From Kryptolebias marmoratus (Eukaryota > Chordata > Actinopteri > Cyprinodontiformes > Rivulidae), in the NCBI RefSeq assembly GCF_001649575.2, contig NC_051438.1, forward strand, positions 3,105,229-3,169,228: a DNA stretch of 64,000 nucleotides. Reading direction: 5' to 3'. Both the position numbers and the translations under genes were made by a program. This document shows, piece by piece, positions 1 to 11,439 of the stretch. The notes under the pieces are model-generated. The model was not told the origin of the DNA and did no database searches. It saw only the letters and a program-made list of their open reading frames with translations. Each line of letters starts with the position of its first letter. Position 1 is the stretch's first letter.

Positions 1-1246
1 TTTTCAATCACAAGATGTGTTTGAGAAAAACCTAAATATGACATTTCAAATTTAATGTCATAAACATTTCTTTCAAATCTTAACATGTTCCTCTAAATAC
101 TGAGTCTGTGGGATCTGCTGGACAACCATGTGATGGAGAGGTAACGCCACTGCAGATGGCACAGTGGGAGTCCAGAGGGACATGGCAGATTCTTTACTTC
201 GCTGGATGGGGCTTCCACTCCACTTCTTTACTCACATATTCATGTGAGCTCCTTACATTCAGTCCATAAACGCATGGAGGCAGGGACCTCACAACACAAG
301 CATATTCACAAGCTACTATTACATTGTTTTCTATATTATAATATACAGTGCCTTTTTTATCTATAATATTTACAAATGTCAAGAAGTTGCAAGCAAAGGG
401 AGATGACACCCCTTAAACAAAGAACTTTTGTTCATCAAAATGAAATGAATGAAATACACATCACACCATTTTTTCACCCAAACATGTACATGTTCAAAGC
501 GCCACAATAGTAGCCTGATAACAGATAGAATTGCCCCATGATTATTCAACAGAAGCTGTATATAGTATAGAGTATAGTATAGAGTAAGGCATCAGATGGC
601 GGTCAGAGCTGATCTTGTAATTTGACTCTGGTAATGTGACTCAGGTGAGGTGCTGGAACAGAACGTGAGTTGGAATCAGGAAGTGTCGTGCTGCAATACA
701 GCCTGCCCACAGCTCCACCTAGAGAAAAAGGGATGAAGAAAAAGCAAAGGGAGAGCGACAGCCTGGGACAGGCTGAAATCCTGACATTTTCTTCTTCTGT
801 ATGTTTTTTGGCACTTACCTCCACATCCTTTGTGCTACTTTGACTGTTCAAACACCAAAAGGTTTAGGTCATTCAGGAAATGTGTGCTATGACTTTAGGT
901 ACTTCTAACTTTTATACATTTTAAAATAAAAGATAAATGTAAAATTTTTTAGCCATAACAATTAAATTTAAATTTCTTCAAATCCTTCAAAAACTCTGTG
1001 TTCATTGGAAACTAACTATTAGAACTAGGTTTAGATTGAACTCTTAATTCAGACATTATTATGGTAACAAGACTCTCACCAGTTGATTCAGCTTTTTAAT
1101 ATATTCTACCATGTTCCTTAAATCAGTTTAAGTTTAATGACATTTTGGCCTGTTTGGGCATCCAGAGCATGTGTTATCACAATTCACATGATACATGATA
1201 CTTGGCAGAAGTACCTGTGGCAAAATACTGAGGATGACTAGTTGAA
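1..1246. other. Intergenic sequence, nothing recognised
   Basis: AT-rich sequence with no long reading frame that resembles a known protein. The only local structure seen is a short run of tatag/gtatag units near 555-585. No gene is supported here. Confidence 0.5.
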
Positions 1247-1249
1247 GTG

Positions 1250-1252
1250 ATG

Positions 1253-1334
<82 letters not shown>
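1250..1334. repeat. (ATT)n/(AAT)n compound microsatellite
   Basis: About 17 ATT units run straight into about 10 AAT units. Because AAT is the reverse complement of ATT, the tract is a large perfect inverted repeat that could fold into a hairpin or cruciform. The frame through it encodes only poly-Ile and poly-Asn and is not a gene. Confidence 0.95.
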
Positions 1335-1880
1335 TGTTTACAAAATTAACATTAAGTCAATTTTTTTACAGAATCGCTGATTTTAGACAGCCAAGACAAC
1401 GACATAGCTCAAACATCTACCGTGGTTGGGTGTTAAAATAATTCAAACTGCCCCCCAAAAGAATATCTATAAATCAATAATAACTCAAACAAACTAAATC
1501 TATGGGACCTAAAGTGCCATAAAACTCAAATAAACAAAATTAAATCAATAATGTAATAACTCTGAGAGGCAACAACTACAAGGGGCTCAGGTGTCAAAAG
1601 TCAAAAACCTAAAGGGAACTCAAGCTTAATAAAAAATATATCTAACTATTTATTCAGTGCTCCAGTCTCATAAAAGTCAGCCAGAATGCCAGGGACTTTG
1701 TTGGAATATAACATGCTTGTGAAAAGCTTATACACAAACCAAACAACTTTGCAGTGAATTTATGTGACAAATCATATTAAACTTATCCAGTGAACAACTA
1801 TTTTTTGTTCTTCAATTGAGGTTTTGACAAAACAAACACCAGGTTTCATACACATTTTCAAAGAAAATGTTTTGAATTAA

Positions 1881-2095
1881 GGGGCACAGCAGTTATTACT
1901 GTCGCTTCCCAGAGAGAAGGTTGCAGGATCATCTCCCAGCCAGTAGAGTTTAATGTTCTTCCTGTTCAAGTGTGAGTTTTTTCCAGAAACTCTAGTTTCC
2001 TCCCACAGACCAAAAACATGCATGTTAGATTAACTGGTAACTCTAAATTGTCCCTAGGTGTGAGTTAGAGTGGTTGTTTGTCTCTATGTGTACCT
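1881..2095 (+). mobile_element. V-SINE-type SINE, diverged 3'-truncated copy
   Basis: The sequence follows the layout of the widespread fish tRNA-derived SINEs with a conserved central domain (V-SINE superfamily). It begins with a tRNA-like head (ggggcacagcag...), then a central part containing cctcccacagaccaaaaaca and tgcatgttagatta, then the ctctaaattgtccctaggtg and ggttgtttgtctctatgtgt segments. The 3' tail is missing. Better-preserved minus-strand copies lie at 50.1 and 53.4 kb. The family name comes from remembered consensus structure, not a search. Confidence 0.65.
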
Positions 2096-3269
2096 GTCTC
2101 TTTCTACGTCCTGCAGCCATCTGCGTGGAGCAAGTGTGCAGAAAACACTTCCTGTGCTGCAGTGACAGCCATTTCCTGCAAACTACTGCTAACAAATGAT
2201 TCAAACTAATACGGACTCTGAACATAACACTATTATAAATCCTCAAAGGAATGACTAAAAAGGGTTAGATTATATATGCTAAAATGCTGTTCTTCTTATG
2301 ATTAAAATACTGTTCACCTCGACAGCTCGTAGATGCCATGTCATTCTTTAAATCTTGACTTCATCAGCTGACCACTTCAGACGTGACTCAGAGCCATCAC
2401 CATAACTCTCTTAGATGACCTTCGGGTTAGCTGTTGACCTCAACTGGTTCTCAGTTGACTCTCAGGTTCTGCCGCCTTTACACGGGCCTAATCAGTAACA
2501 TGTCACTTGCACGACATTGTCTCCAAGAGAAGAAGATGCTCTTTTCTTATCTGGTGATAAAAAACAATGTTAGGTTTGTGTATATTTTAAGCTGATGCAA
2601 ATTAATAAAACAATATTCATTTCTAATCTGACCGCTCCTGGTTAATCTGACAATCTGGCAGATTTATTAATATTCTTTTGAACAAAATTATAAAGTGAAC
2701 TGTTTACTCAAAACCATCTAAACTGTCTAAATTCTTGTTCATTCTGAACCTAGATTCTAATCTCAAAACATCCTGCTCAAAAGAGTCCCATATTTTAAAT
2801 AAACCTATAATCAGCATCATCCTTGCTTCAGAGTATTGTTCTTGTTTAACCATTGTTAAATGAATGTAACTGTTTAAGTAAAGTTCAGCCAATTTAGAGT
2901 AATTACCTGGTGCCAAAATTCAGAATATTATTCCTACATTTTGACTGTTAATTTTGCATTTGATGTATTTTATATTTTGTAATAAAATCCTAAAAACCTA
3001 ATTTGTTTTCTTATATTAGTAATATGTCATGAATGAGAATTCCCCATAATTAATGAATTCAGCCCATAAGTGTTAAAATCTGATAAACAAAAAGGTTGAA
3101 TAAATCAAGTAATATAAATATTGTTGATTGATACATTTGATTTGTGCCCCTTTAACAAGATCTGAAAACAATAGCAAAGTAATTATCACCCTTCTTACAT
3201 CCTTCTTGTTACACTCTCTACTCTGTTTATATTTTTAATTATTTCTATCATTTAAATGTATTTATATCA
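2096..3269. other. Intergenic sequence, nothing recognised
   Basis: AT-rich sequence without a supportable gene or repeat. The short minus-strand frame at 2704-2916 has no recognisable motif. Confidence 0.4.
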
Positions 3270-4172
3270 TTAATATCCGTTTCCAACCCCCACAGAAACT
3301 ACACCTGGACCAATCCTTCTGTGTCTGTCTCTTTCCTGTCCTGTCTGTTTGGTGAGTGAGGCGAATCCAATGTGCAGACTCATACTCAGAGGAGCTCAAA
3401 GAAAAAAAAAAATTATTTATTTAAAAAAACAAAAGTAACAAAAACAAAAGCTGATGTGGCAGCAACTAAAAACGTATAACATCCATGGTTGGAAGGAACG
3501 AGACACAAAACATGAGGATAACAAGAGAGCACATGGGAGTGACAATGAACCAGCAAGTAAGTGTGGAAAATGCCCAGGCTTTAAAGGCTGAGGATCACAA
3601 GGGAGTGGAGACAGGTGACTGATTAGTAACGCAGGACAGGTGTGGGTGGCAGCGGCAGGTTGATGAGTACTGAGCGGAGGAAAGTGAATGATGGCAAGAA
3701 CACTAAGGACACAAGGAGCAAAAACTGAACAAAGACTTATGACATAAAACTAAACAAGAAATAATTCAGAATTATAGAAACACAAAACAATAACCCCAAT
3801 ACAAAAGAAACTTAAAGAATAACTCAAACAAAACCCAAATCCTTACACTGTCCTCTCAACGCCTGGCTAGTCAACGCAGATGGCCTCTCGTCCTGAATCT
3901 TTCCACTGTTACCAATGTGCTGCTCAGGATGAGAGATAGCAACAAAGTGATGATTCAGTGCAATCTTCTGGCTTTCTTAGATAGATAACCTTTCCCCTTA
4001 TTGACATTTCATAATGTATTCTATCTGAATGTATTGTGTTATAATTTGATTAAATTGGTTGTAAAATTAATAAATTTTAATGTAGATCCATTTAGAACTG
4101 AATTCAGACTTGTTATTTTTGTTGTTAGTGCCTTGGGACAACCTTTGCTGTGAAATGTCTAAATAAATGAAC
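3270..4172 (+). mobile_element. L2-clade LINE 3' end, split by an LTR
   Basis: The flanks of the LTR at 3346-3847 belong together. Upstream is cagaaactacacctggacca and ctctttcctgtc. Downstream are ctctcaacgcctgg..., accaatgtgctgctcagg and the tail gtgccttgggacaacctttg. The same order appears in the uninterrupted copy at 16.4-17.2 kb. This is the 3' untranslated end of a fish L2-type LINE (Maui-like), a non-LTR element that normally leaves 5'-truncated copies. Only non-coding sequence remains. Confidence 0.6.
3346..3847 (-). mobile_element. Solo LTR, Ty3/gypsy-like, 502 bp
   Basis: The sequence begins with TG and ends with CA, and is flanked on both sides by the 5-bp duplication ctgtc (3341-3345 and 3848-3852), as expected for LTR retrotransposon integration. 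Read on the minus strand it has a TATA-like TTTAAAG region and an AATAAA signal shortly before its 3' end. No internal gag-pol sequence is present, so it is a solo LTR left by recombination between the two LTRs. It sits inside an L2 3' end. The superfamily is inferred from LTR layout only. Confidence 0.75.
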
Positions 4173-6263
4173 ATAATTGTTACCTAGACTGTATATAGTA
4201 ATCGGAAGAAATTCATGCAGTTCACAGTGGGCTGGGATCTATCTCTACAACCTCAGATAACTGAGCTGCAGTGTAGATGTTCGCATTAAAAAGGAAATAT
4301 ACTATAGGTTTGATCACACCCCAGGGCACAGTGCATCAGGAAGAAGAGAAACAGAGACAAGTGGGCAGATGAATCTGTTCCCGCTCACTCTCTTCCTAAA
4401 AGCTCCATCACGCAGGCCAGCCTCATGATGGAAACCTTCTAAAATGGTGCCAGGACCCTTCCATCCCATGAGATGGAAACAGCAATGAGTAGGAGGAAGA
4501 ACGGGGAGTCTGAAGTGAAGTGTTGCTGGTAGTCCCTAAAGCTTAGAGTTTAAAGAAGAAAGGCACTTTGATTTTTTTTTTTTTTTGGAGGGGATGCCAC
4601 CCTGAGCAGAATAAAAGCTGTATTCCAAATGAAAGTGTTTACTGCAGGGTCTGGAACATCCTCAAAAAAATGTATGAGATGTGAGCGAGGAAAAGCTGGA
4701 TGTGGAATGTCTTTGTGTAAAAAGTGTCTGATGAGCTAAGTTCAAAGAGGCACGGCTGGGTGGGCTGCAAATACCACAGGAAAAATGAGTTTAAAGAGTC
4801 AACACAACAAAATGTTGCTCCTCCATGGTTTAGTTCCCTCAAAGCTCTGCTGGTCAGCACACTTCTTTTCCCTCAGTAGCAGACACTCATTGACTTGACG
4901 TGCTGATCAGGTGGACTGATACACTCCTAGCCTCGACACTGTTGGCATGTACAGTCTATCTATGTTCAGCACACATACATTTGCAAAGAAATACTACTGA
5001 CCATTGATAAGTATTAGAACATCACATCAAAGTTACCTAGATTTCCCCTTTAAATGTGTAATAGACGTCTCCCTTATATCACTTTCAAAACATAAAAAAA
5101 TAACTCAGTTTCGTAATTCTCTTTGTAGTTAAACTTTTTTTTTTTTAACTAAATGCCAAGTTGCTGTGCATTATCGTCAATCTTTTCCTCTGTAATGAAT
5201 CTGTTTATTGTTGTTTAGACTTTTGAATCTTGTAGCTGGGTGGTCCTACAGACACCATTACTACATCACATCCCTGAGCTGTAAAGCCAGCTTACCTTTT
5301 CATCTGCCGACTGTTACAGCTCTGTTACTGCCTCGCTTGGTGGCACACAGGAGCATCAGCGGTTGGCTTTGTGTTGTCTCGGCCCATTCACAAAGCACAC
5401 TGCCGGAAGGTGTCCAAGTGTTTTGTGAAGGTGCCTTTCGCAAGGATCACCTCCGGATTTGATTGTTGCAGGTAACTTAAGTCCAACTGTAAATCACTGA
5501 AGCATCTACACCTCATTCATCAGCTCCACTCAGTGACATACAGTAAATTTGACACGTGAAGAGGCCGAATCTGACAGACATCTTAATATTTAAAACGCAC
5601 TATATGACTGTATTCAATCATAAATATATTTTTACTGACAAAACAGTCTGAATGTTGTGAATTAACCAGATTGTTCAAGGCAATCTACAAAGGTCTACTG
5701 TGACTTTTGATTCTATTTCCATGTGTAGCTTAAAGAGTTTTTTGGGGTTTTTTTAAGTTAAAGAGAGTCTGCCTGAGTCTGTGTGCACATGTCTTAAGCA
5801 TAATGTATTCACTTCAAAGCTCTGTTTTTTATTATTATGTTTCATATTAAATAATCAAAAAAAAAACATTTATCACTAGTGCCTGGGAGGTTTGGGTGTA
5901 AAAACTTTGTTTGCTGTTATATAAAATCTTTCATTTTACCAGTCACATCAAAACAAACATATGATACAGTGCACATCACTTTCTCACTCCTTTAGCTAGT
6001 TTTGGTCTAATATTATACACACAAGAACAGCAGAAAAAGAAATAGGCTGTGGTATCACAGGCACCCCCATGAGACAGAAGAGGATTACTGTAAGCTTTGC
6101 TTTCTCAGCGTCTGTTTATATCAGATCAATAAGATTAAATATGTGATAAATATACGTGAAAAACATGAGCACTTTTGTAGAAAAATATGATCTATAATGC
6201 AAGTGTCTACAAACATTTTATTGGTCACAAAGGGTGAGAAATGCAAAAGAATGTTAATGTTAG
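4173..6263. other. Intergenic sequence
   Basis: No gene could be supported. Poly-T runs occur near 4569-4586 and 5136-5146. A moderately GC-rich 250-bp stretch at 5210-5460 has an 84-residue open frame with no recognised motif and no splice context that convinces. Confidence 0.4.
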
Positions 6264-6459
6264 TGGCTGGGGTTTGAGAGGACAGGAAAAGCACCGCCAA
6301 ATCCAAAAAGATTGGTTCAGGTGTAGTTCCTATAGAAAGAAAAACACAAGGTAGTGACAACAATAACTGCATGTATAAACATGGAGCTTAAAGTGAGCAA
6401 AGGCTACAGCAAACTGAGGAAATGTGGTAAGTTTGTCTTTCAGCAGTCTAATCCTATAA
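6264..6459 (-). mobile_element. L2-clade LINE 3' UTR, distal half
   Basis: It contains the reverse complement of the L2 tail motif cctgtcctctcaaaccccag and continues to cagcagtctaatcctata, where the hAT-type element at 6460 interrupts it. The proximal half resumes at 7188. The neighbouring copy at 7311-7700 shows the same junction uninterrupted. Confidence 0.6.
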
Positions 6460-7187
6460 CAAGGAGGTGTCCAAATCTGGTTTTGGAGCCTGCCAGGTCT
6501 GACCGGCATCCTCCCCCACCAACGGAGCCAACTCACCACCAGGTAGTGGTCACTTGACAGCTCCGCCCCTCTCTTCACCCGAGTGTCCAAAACATGCAGC
6601 TGCAGATCAGATGAAACGACAACAAAGTCGATCCTTGAACTGCGACCTAGGGTGTCCCGGTGCCAAGAGCACATATGGACACCCTTATGTTTGAACATGG
6701 TGTTCGTTATGGACAATCCATGACGAGCACAGTAGTCCAACAACAGAACACCGTTCGGGTTCAGATCAGGGGGGCCATTCCTCCCAACCACACCCCTCCA
6801 GGTCTCACTGTCATTGCCCACGTGAGCGTTGAAGTCCCCCAGCAACAAGGGAGTCCCCAGGAGGGGAACTCTCCAGTAACCCCTCCAAGGACTCCAAAAA
6901 GGGTGGGTAATCTGAACTGCTGTTCGGCGCATAAGCGCAAACAACAGTCAGGACCCGTCCCCCCACACGTAGGCGGAGGGAGGCTACCCTCTCGTTCACC
7001 GGGGTAAACCCCAACATATAAGCACCAACATGGGGGGCAGCAAGTATGACCACTTCTGCTTGGCGCCTCTCATCTGCAGAAACCTATTATTAAAAATAAT
7101 TGTCATTTAAACCAGGCATGTCAAAGCAGAGAAACATCTAAAACATGCAAGATAGTGACCCTCCAGGACCAGGATTGGACACTAGTG
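6460..7187. mobile_element. hAT-type non-autonomous element carrying a Rex3 fragment
   Basis: The ends are inverted: left aggtgtccaaatctggtttt, right ccaggaccaggattggacac. The right arm also has the aaacatctaaaacatgcaa block typical of the common fish hAT MITE family. Adjacent host bases cctata(a) and ttatag are a degraded 8-bp-type target duplication. The interior (about 6502-7073) is not MITE sequence but a minus-strand fragment of the Rex3 endonuclease region. The Rex3 piece lacks both of its own ends. Confidence 0.6.
6502..7073 (-). pseudogene. Rex3/RTE endonuclease-domain fragment
   Basis: Two minus-strand frames (about 7053-6811 and 6944-6480) together cover part of an AP-like endonuclease/exonuclease/phosphatase domain of an RTE-clade LINE. 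Recognisable pieces are [57 protein letters not shown] and [15 protein letters not shown] and SDH are conserved catalytic-site motifs of this nuclease fold. A frameshift separates the two frames, and the N-terminus, the whole RT domain and the GATG tail are absent. It cannot be active. It matches the equivalent part of the larger Rex3 copy at 31.9-32.6 kb. Confidence 0.85.
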
Positions 7188-7740
7188 TTATAGCAGCACA
7201 ACCAAGGAATAGCTCAAGAAACCCAAGCCAACCCTAACTATAAGATTGATCAAAAAGGAAATGCTTAAAATTAGTCATAAAAGCAGACAGGGTGTAAGCC
7301 TCATGGATGGCCATCTGACCAGCTGGGGTTTGAGAGGACAGAAAGCAGACACAGACAAACAGAAGAACTGGTCCAGTAGTGGTTTCTATAAGAAGAAATG
7401 CACATGGTAATGAATTACATGTACAAACATGGTGTACAGAGAGACAGCAGCAGTCAGTTTATCCTCCAGCAGTCTAATCCTATAGCATCGTAACTAAGGG
7501 ATAGCTCAGGAAACCCAAGCCAACGCTACCTATAGGATTTATTAAAAAGGAAAGTTTAAGCCTGGTCTTAAAAGTAAACAGGGTGTCAGCCTCACAGACA
7601 GAAACTTGAAGTTGGTTCAACAAGAGAGGAGCCTGATCACTGAAAGCGCTGCCTCCTGTTCTACTTTTGGAAGCTCTAGGAACCACAAGCACCAGCAGTC
7701 TGTGGCGAAGTGCTCTGTCAGTGCTCTACAACGTGCTAAT
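7188..7740 (-). pseudogene. Two tandem L2-clade LINE 3' ends (RT C-terminus)
   Basis: On the minus strand, 7692-7480 encodes the end of an L2-type LINE ORF2: VVPRASKSRTGGSAFSDQAP, then LLLNQLQVSVCEADTLFTFK, ending LSYPLVTML. Its 3' UTR runs down to about 7311. A second copy of the same terminal coding region follows at 7310-7188, and its UTR continues beyond the hAT-type element at 6459-6264. These are truncated retrotransposon copies, with no catalytic RT motifs left. Confidence 0.75.
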
Positions 7741-8350
7741 TCAGTGAATCGTAAATAAATTCATTTTAAACACAAATTAAATATTGAACAAATTTTATTA
7801 TTTACTTTATTTTACTTTTGTGAGACACTCCCTTACCTGCCTCCCCTGAACACACATCACTGGATGCTTTGCATCTAGAGTCATTATTATTTGCACACCT
7901 CATGAAAGTTCTGGTCACCTAAGACAACCCACACCAATGGAGGATCATCGTAGTGTAGCTTCATTTAAAGCTAATCTTTTCCACTTGGTGCTGAGGTTGA
8001 ATTTGTGCTTACACACACACACATGAATGACCCTCCAACTGTGGTGTTCTTTGGCAGTTGTATTTAACCTCCCCGTCCTGACTTTCCATTCCATTAAACT
8101 TGATCAGTTCATTAAGAAAATGAAGCGTGGGCGCCTAATGAGGACTTTGTAACGAGGGAGATCAAACGGCCTCCTTCAGCTCAGTGTTTAATCAGCAGAA
8201 ACAGGAAACTGGAAGCTCACAAACACATGAGCAAAGAGATAAACACTCATGAAACTCTAGTGATTTTTGTTGTTGTTGTTGTTGTTTGTTCATTTTTTAA
8301 CCAAACATGTCTAAATTTCACAACTAATCTGTCCTTTTCTGTCAGTTTCA
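7741..8350. other. Intergenic sequence
   Basis: No gene recognised. A (TTG)n-like run occurs at 8266-8288. Otherwise unremarkable. Confidence 0.4.
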
Positions 8351-8354
8351 CCTG

Positions 8355-8835
8355 CCACCAAAAGGCAAAAGCAGACTGATGTTTATGATCATGTCTGTGT
8401 GTGTCTGCAGATGTCTGTTAAGAAAATATCTCATGAACCACTGGACAAATTGTAATGAAACTTGAACAAAGTAATTATTGAATGTACATCTACACCTGAT
8501 TAACCTTTGGAGCTAAACATATTCAACACATACTGCAAATGTTTCTCATTGCATGACATCTTTTCTTAAAACTTTGGCATTAACCGTTGGAATCAACCCT
8601 GTTTGTCTGTTAGCAAAATATCTCATGAACACTGGATGGAAATTTTAATAAAGCTCTGAGAAAGTGGTCATTGGATCTATATCTATAACTGAATGACATT
8701 CAGGGTTAATTCAATTCAGCATGGCTGCCATAGCAAATCAATCTAAATAAGACCTTAGATTAAACCTCTGTAATGAAAGTTAGTAGTCAATAGGCATTCC
8801 TCCAGGTAATGCCAGGCCTTTATTAATAAGAGATT
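8355..8835 (+). repeat. Unclassified interspersed repeat, copy 1
   Basis: It contains the signature phrases shared with copies at 17.8, 20.5, 22.6-23.2, 38.8, 46.0 and 57.5 kb: ccaccaaaaggca at the left, aatatctcatgaacc, tgtacatctaca, attaacctttggag, then aggcattcctccaggtaatg and ccaggcctttatta at the right. The family has no visible coding capacity. The class is unknown. Confidence 0.7.
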
Positions 8836-8902
8836 TTTCTTTTGTTTGCACTAATGTGCACAAGCACATGTATTGTATGTAGGTCTGCAGGACAAATGAA
8901 GA

Positions 8903-8948
8903 AATCTCACAAAACACACAGAAAATGTTTTCTGTGTTTTGTGAGATT
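8903..8948. repeat. Near-perfect 46-bp hairpin
   Basis: The left arm from aatctcac and the right arm ending gtgagatt are reverse complements over 21 bases, with one 2-base bulge in the left arm and a 2-base loop. It could be a small palindromic insertion or a transcribed hairpin. The sequence alone does not say which. Confidence 0.85.
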
Positions 8949-9028
8949 GCAGATGTTTCAGTTTGATTAGCATCTGTTTTTTAAATAATTTTATGTCGTA
9001 TTTTACGTTAATCAAACGCAACATTTTA

Positions 9029-9671
9029 GGGTGCATTCACACCAGCCCTGTTTAGTTCGCCTTAATCGAACTCTAGTTCATTTACCTCGAAAGTCTGGTT
9101 CGTTTGGGGAGGCGTGAATGTGCAATCAAACTCTGATGCCAACCAAAAAAGCGAACTCTGGTCTGCCTAAAAACCTAGGTCTCAGTTCCGTTGAAGTGAA
9201 ATCCGGCGCGGTTTGAATGCATATGTGAATGCAAGCGGACCGGAGACTGCTCCAAAAGCAGGAAGCAGACTTCAGCACAGGGCCTTCTGGGTAAATACAA
9301 CCAAAACAAACGTGTGTTTCTACCACTAATGGCAAAAATGACTCGTGGTAAGACGTGGAATGAAGAGGAGGTACCACAGACAAAACAGAAATCATAAAAT
9401 TTGACACCACTCCATTTTTGTTTACTTTTCCAGAAGAAGGAAGTTGCGCTCAGTGTCTTCAGAGGTTTGTGTGTTGTTTCCTTCAGTAGCTCTTGGTGCA
9501 GCATCACCACAGGCGAGGGGGGGAACAGGTAGCTCAAAGGGTTTGGCTCGATTGACTCAGTGCAGTGTGAATGAGAACCACACTGGATAAAAAAATAGAA
9601 TAAATGTTGCAATTTTGGTCCCCAATTGAACCGGGTCTAACCGAACCGGACTATCAGAAGTGAATACAGCC
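9029..9671 (+). mobile_element. PIF-Harbinger-type transposon, 643 bp
   Basis: The element is bounded by the 3-bp target duplication TTA on both sides (9026-9028, 9672-9674). Its ends are imperfect inverted repeats (left gggtgcattcacaccagccc, right ending gaagtgaatacagcc). Repeated gttcg/cgaac motifs near both ends fit fish PIF-Harbinger elements. It contains the start of a Myb/SANT-like ORF but no transposase, so it is an internally deleted, non-autonomous derivative. Confidence 0.75.
9329..9397 (+). pseudogene. Truncated Myb/SANT-like ORF of Harbinger element
   Basis: From the ATG at 9329 the frame reads MAKMTRGKTWNEEEV and meets a stop at about residue 23. The K-x-W-x-E-E pattern is the beginning of the Myb/SANT-like DNA-binding protein that PIF-Harbinger elements encode beside the transposase. 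Only the first helix is left, so no function is expected. Confidence 0.55.
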
Positions 9672-9674
9672 TTA

Positions 9675-11439
9675 AACTCGTAGCAAAAGGAGAAAGTAAA
9701 CGTTTTAGGAATCAGGTAATGTTCTTGGTGCAAGCATCCATCTGGATTATTACTACAGGTGTTTAAAGGATCCACTTTGGTCCATTAGTGAGATTCAGAA
9801 GAATAATGAACTCAAGTGAGGCAAACTTTGTGTGCACGTTCAGCATAATCCATCTTTTATTTCATTTCTTCTTGTTTTTTCCAGCCGCTTGGTTTGATAA
9901 ACAGCCTCTTGTGAAAAATTCTGAGGAGGGGGTTTGGTGTGGGAGTTAAACCCACACCCACACACACATGCACGGACAGCACAAGAAAAAAAGCGAGAGT
10001 TCTCATCTTATAAACAGGAATAAGTCTGAAGGCTCATATTTCATTAAGTCCTTATTACGGGGCTTTGTCTTAGATGCTGCGATGTGCTGTAATCTGTAAG
10101 CCATTACAGGTGGCTAAAAATAACCAGGTTAACACGCACAGCTGCCAAGCCAACCGGCAAAATTTTAATAACGGTCATGTAACTGCCGCAACAATCAAAT
10201 TTAATAGGCCTGATCTATGGCAACACCACTTTGCCCCTCAGTGCAGTTTGCATAAAGAAAATGACAGCAAACCTAATAACAGTGGCATATTTGTTCCTTT
10301 TACATATTTAATTCATAAGGTGTTGTTTTGTGTTCAGCTCAGTAGCAGTGAATTATCTGCTGGGAGAGAAACAAACAGGAAGAGGTACAAAGAAAGGTGA
10401 CTTTCAGGAACAGAGTAGGGCATGAAAAGTACTGCAGAGTCACTTTTCTTATGTTCATGCACCTTAAAAAGGTTTTCATACATCAAACAATAGCAACAAC
10501 ATGTCTCTGAGCCTCAAATAAACCTTGACTTTATGAAGGCAATTACCTCATAACAGAAGGTTTTTCTGAACGAACAATAGAAACTGGTTTCAGAACAAAG
10601 AGATGTCACTACGTTTAGAGGAAAAGGTAAAAATACCAAACAAACAGACACAAAGAGTCATTCAAACCCACCTTGGTAATGGTAAATTTCATTTAATTAT
10701 ATAATAATAGGAAAAGGATTGTTTATCCAAGCGCTTTCATTTTACTGGATATATATATATATATTTTAAATATATATACACACACTGTTTGTCTTATAGT
10801 CTTGAGCAATGGTTGTGTCAACCAGTAGCTGGTGCTTGGTTCTTCTGGTGTTGGTGCCAATTCCCTTTTGTGCCTCACTCAGGTATTTTTTCTTTGTGCC
10901 TTCATTCTTCTTAGCTACTATGATGCCTGACAGGAACTCCCATGTTTTACAGAGTTAGGCGATTGGCCACTAGTTGGATGGTATTACCTATTTCTGGGTG
11001 GGGTTATTATCAGGACTGTCATCTTCCTGAAAGATCTACTACAAAGATAGTACAATACCCACTCACCTGAAGAGTTACACTCAAGAAGCAGAAGCCAGGA
11101 GAATAAACAGGGGTATTCTCCACCGCACCATCCAAAATGTACTCACAATGGCAGAATAATAACTTGAGTGAAGATCCACCTAGAGCTGAGACTGAGCAAT
11201 ACTAGAGAAGCATATGAGAAAGGGTGGCCTCACACAACAGTAGCACTGGTGGTGCGGGTCGAGATGGCACCAATGTTTATGGCCTGTTGTTTGTCACTCT
11301 CAACTGTGTTTGTATTTCTGCTGTTTTATTTAGTGTCATACGGAATGTCTGTAATGCTTGTTCAGTTTCACATCAATGGACAAGACATCTTGCCCCAGTC
11401 TTCTCTGAAATACCAGCTTTCCTCTGCGGAGCACCTTTG
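9675..11439. other. Intergenic sequence with small TA microsatellite
   Basis: An alternating TA tract lies at 10749-10780. The rest has no supported gene. The short frames at 10074 and 11168-11532 have no recognised motif. Confidence 0.4.

Noticed and set aside
1247..1441. 64-codon frame through the ATT/AAT tract
   Set aside because: It is mostly poly-Ile and poly-Asn from a microsatellite.
5208..5462. 84-codon frame with a donor-like gcaggtaac just downstream
   Set aside because: No acceptor, no motif and no second exon. Insufficient support for a gene.
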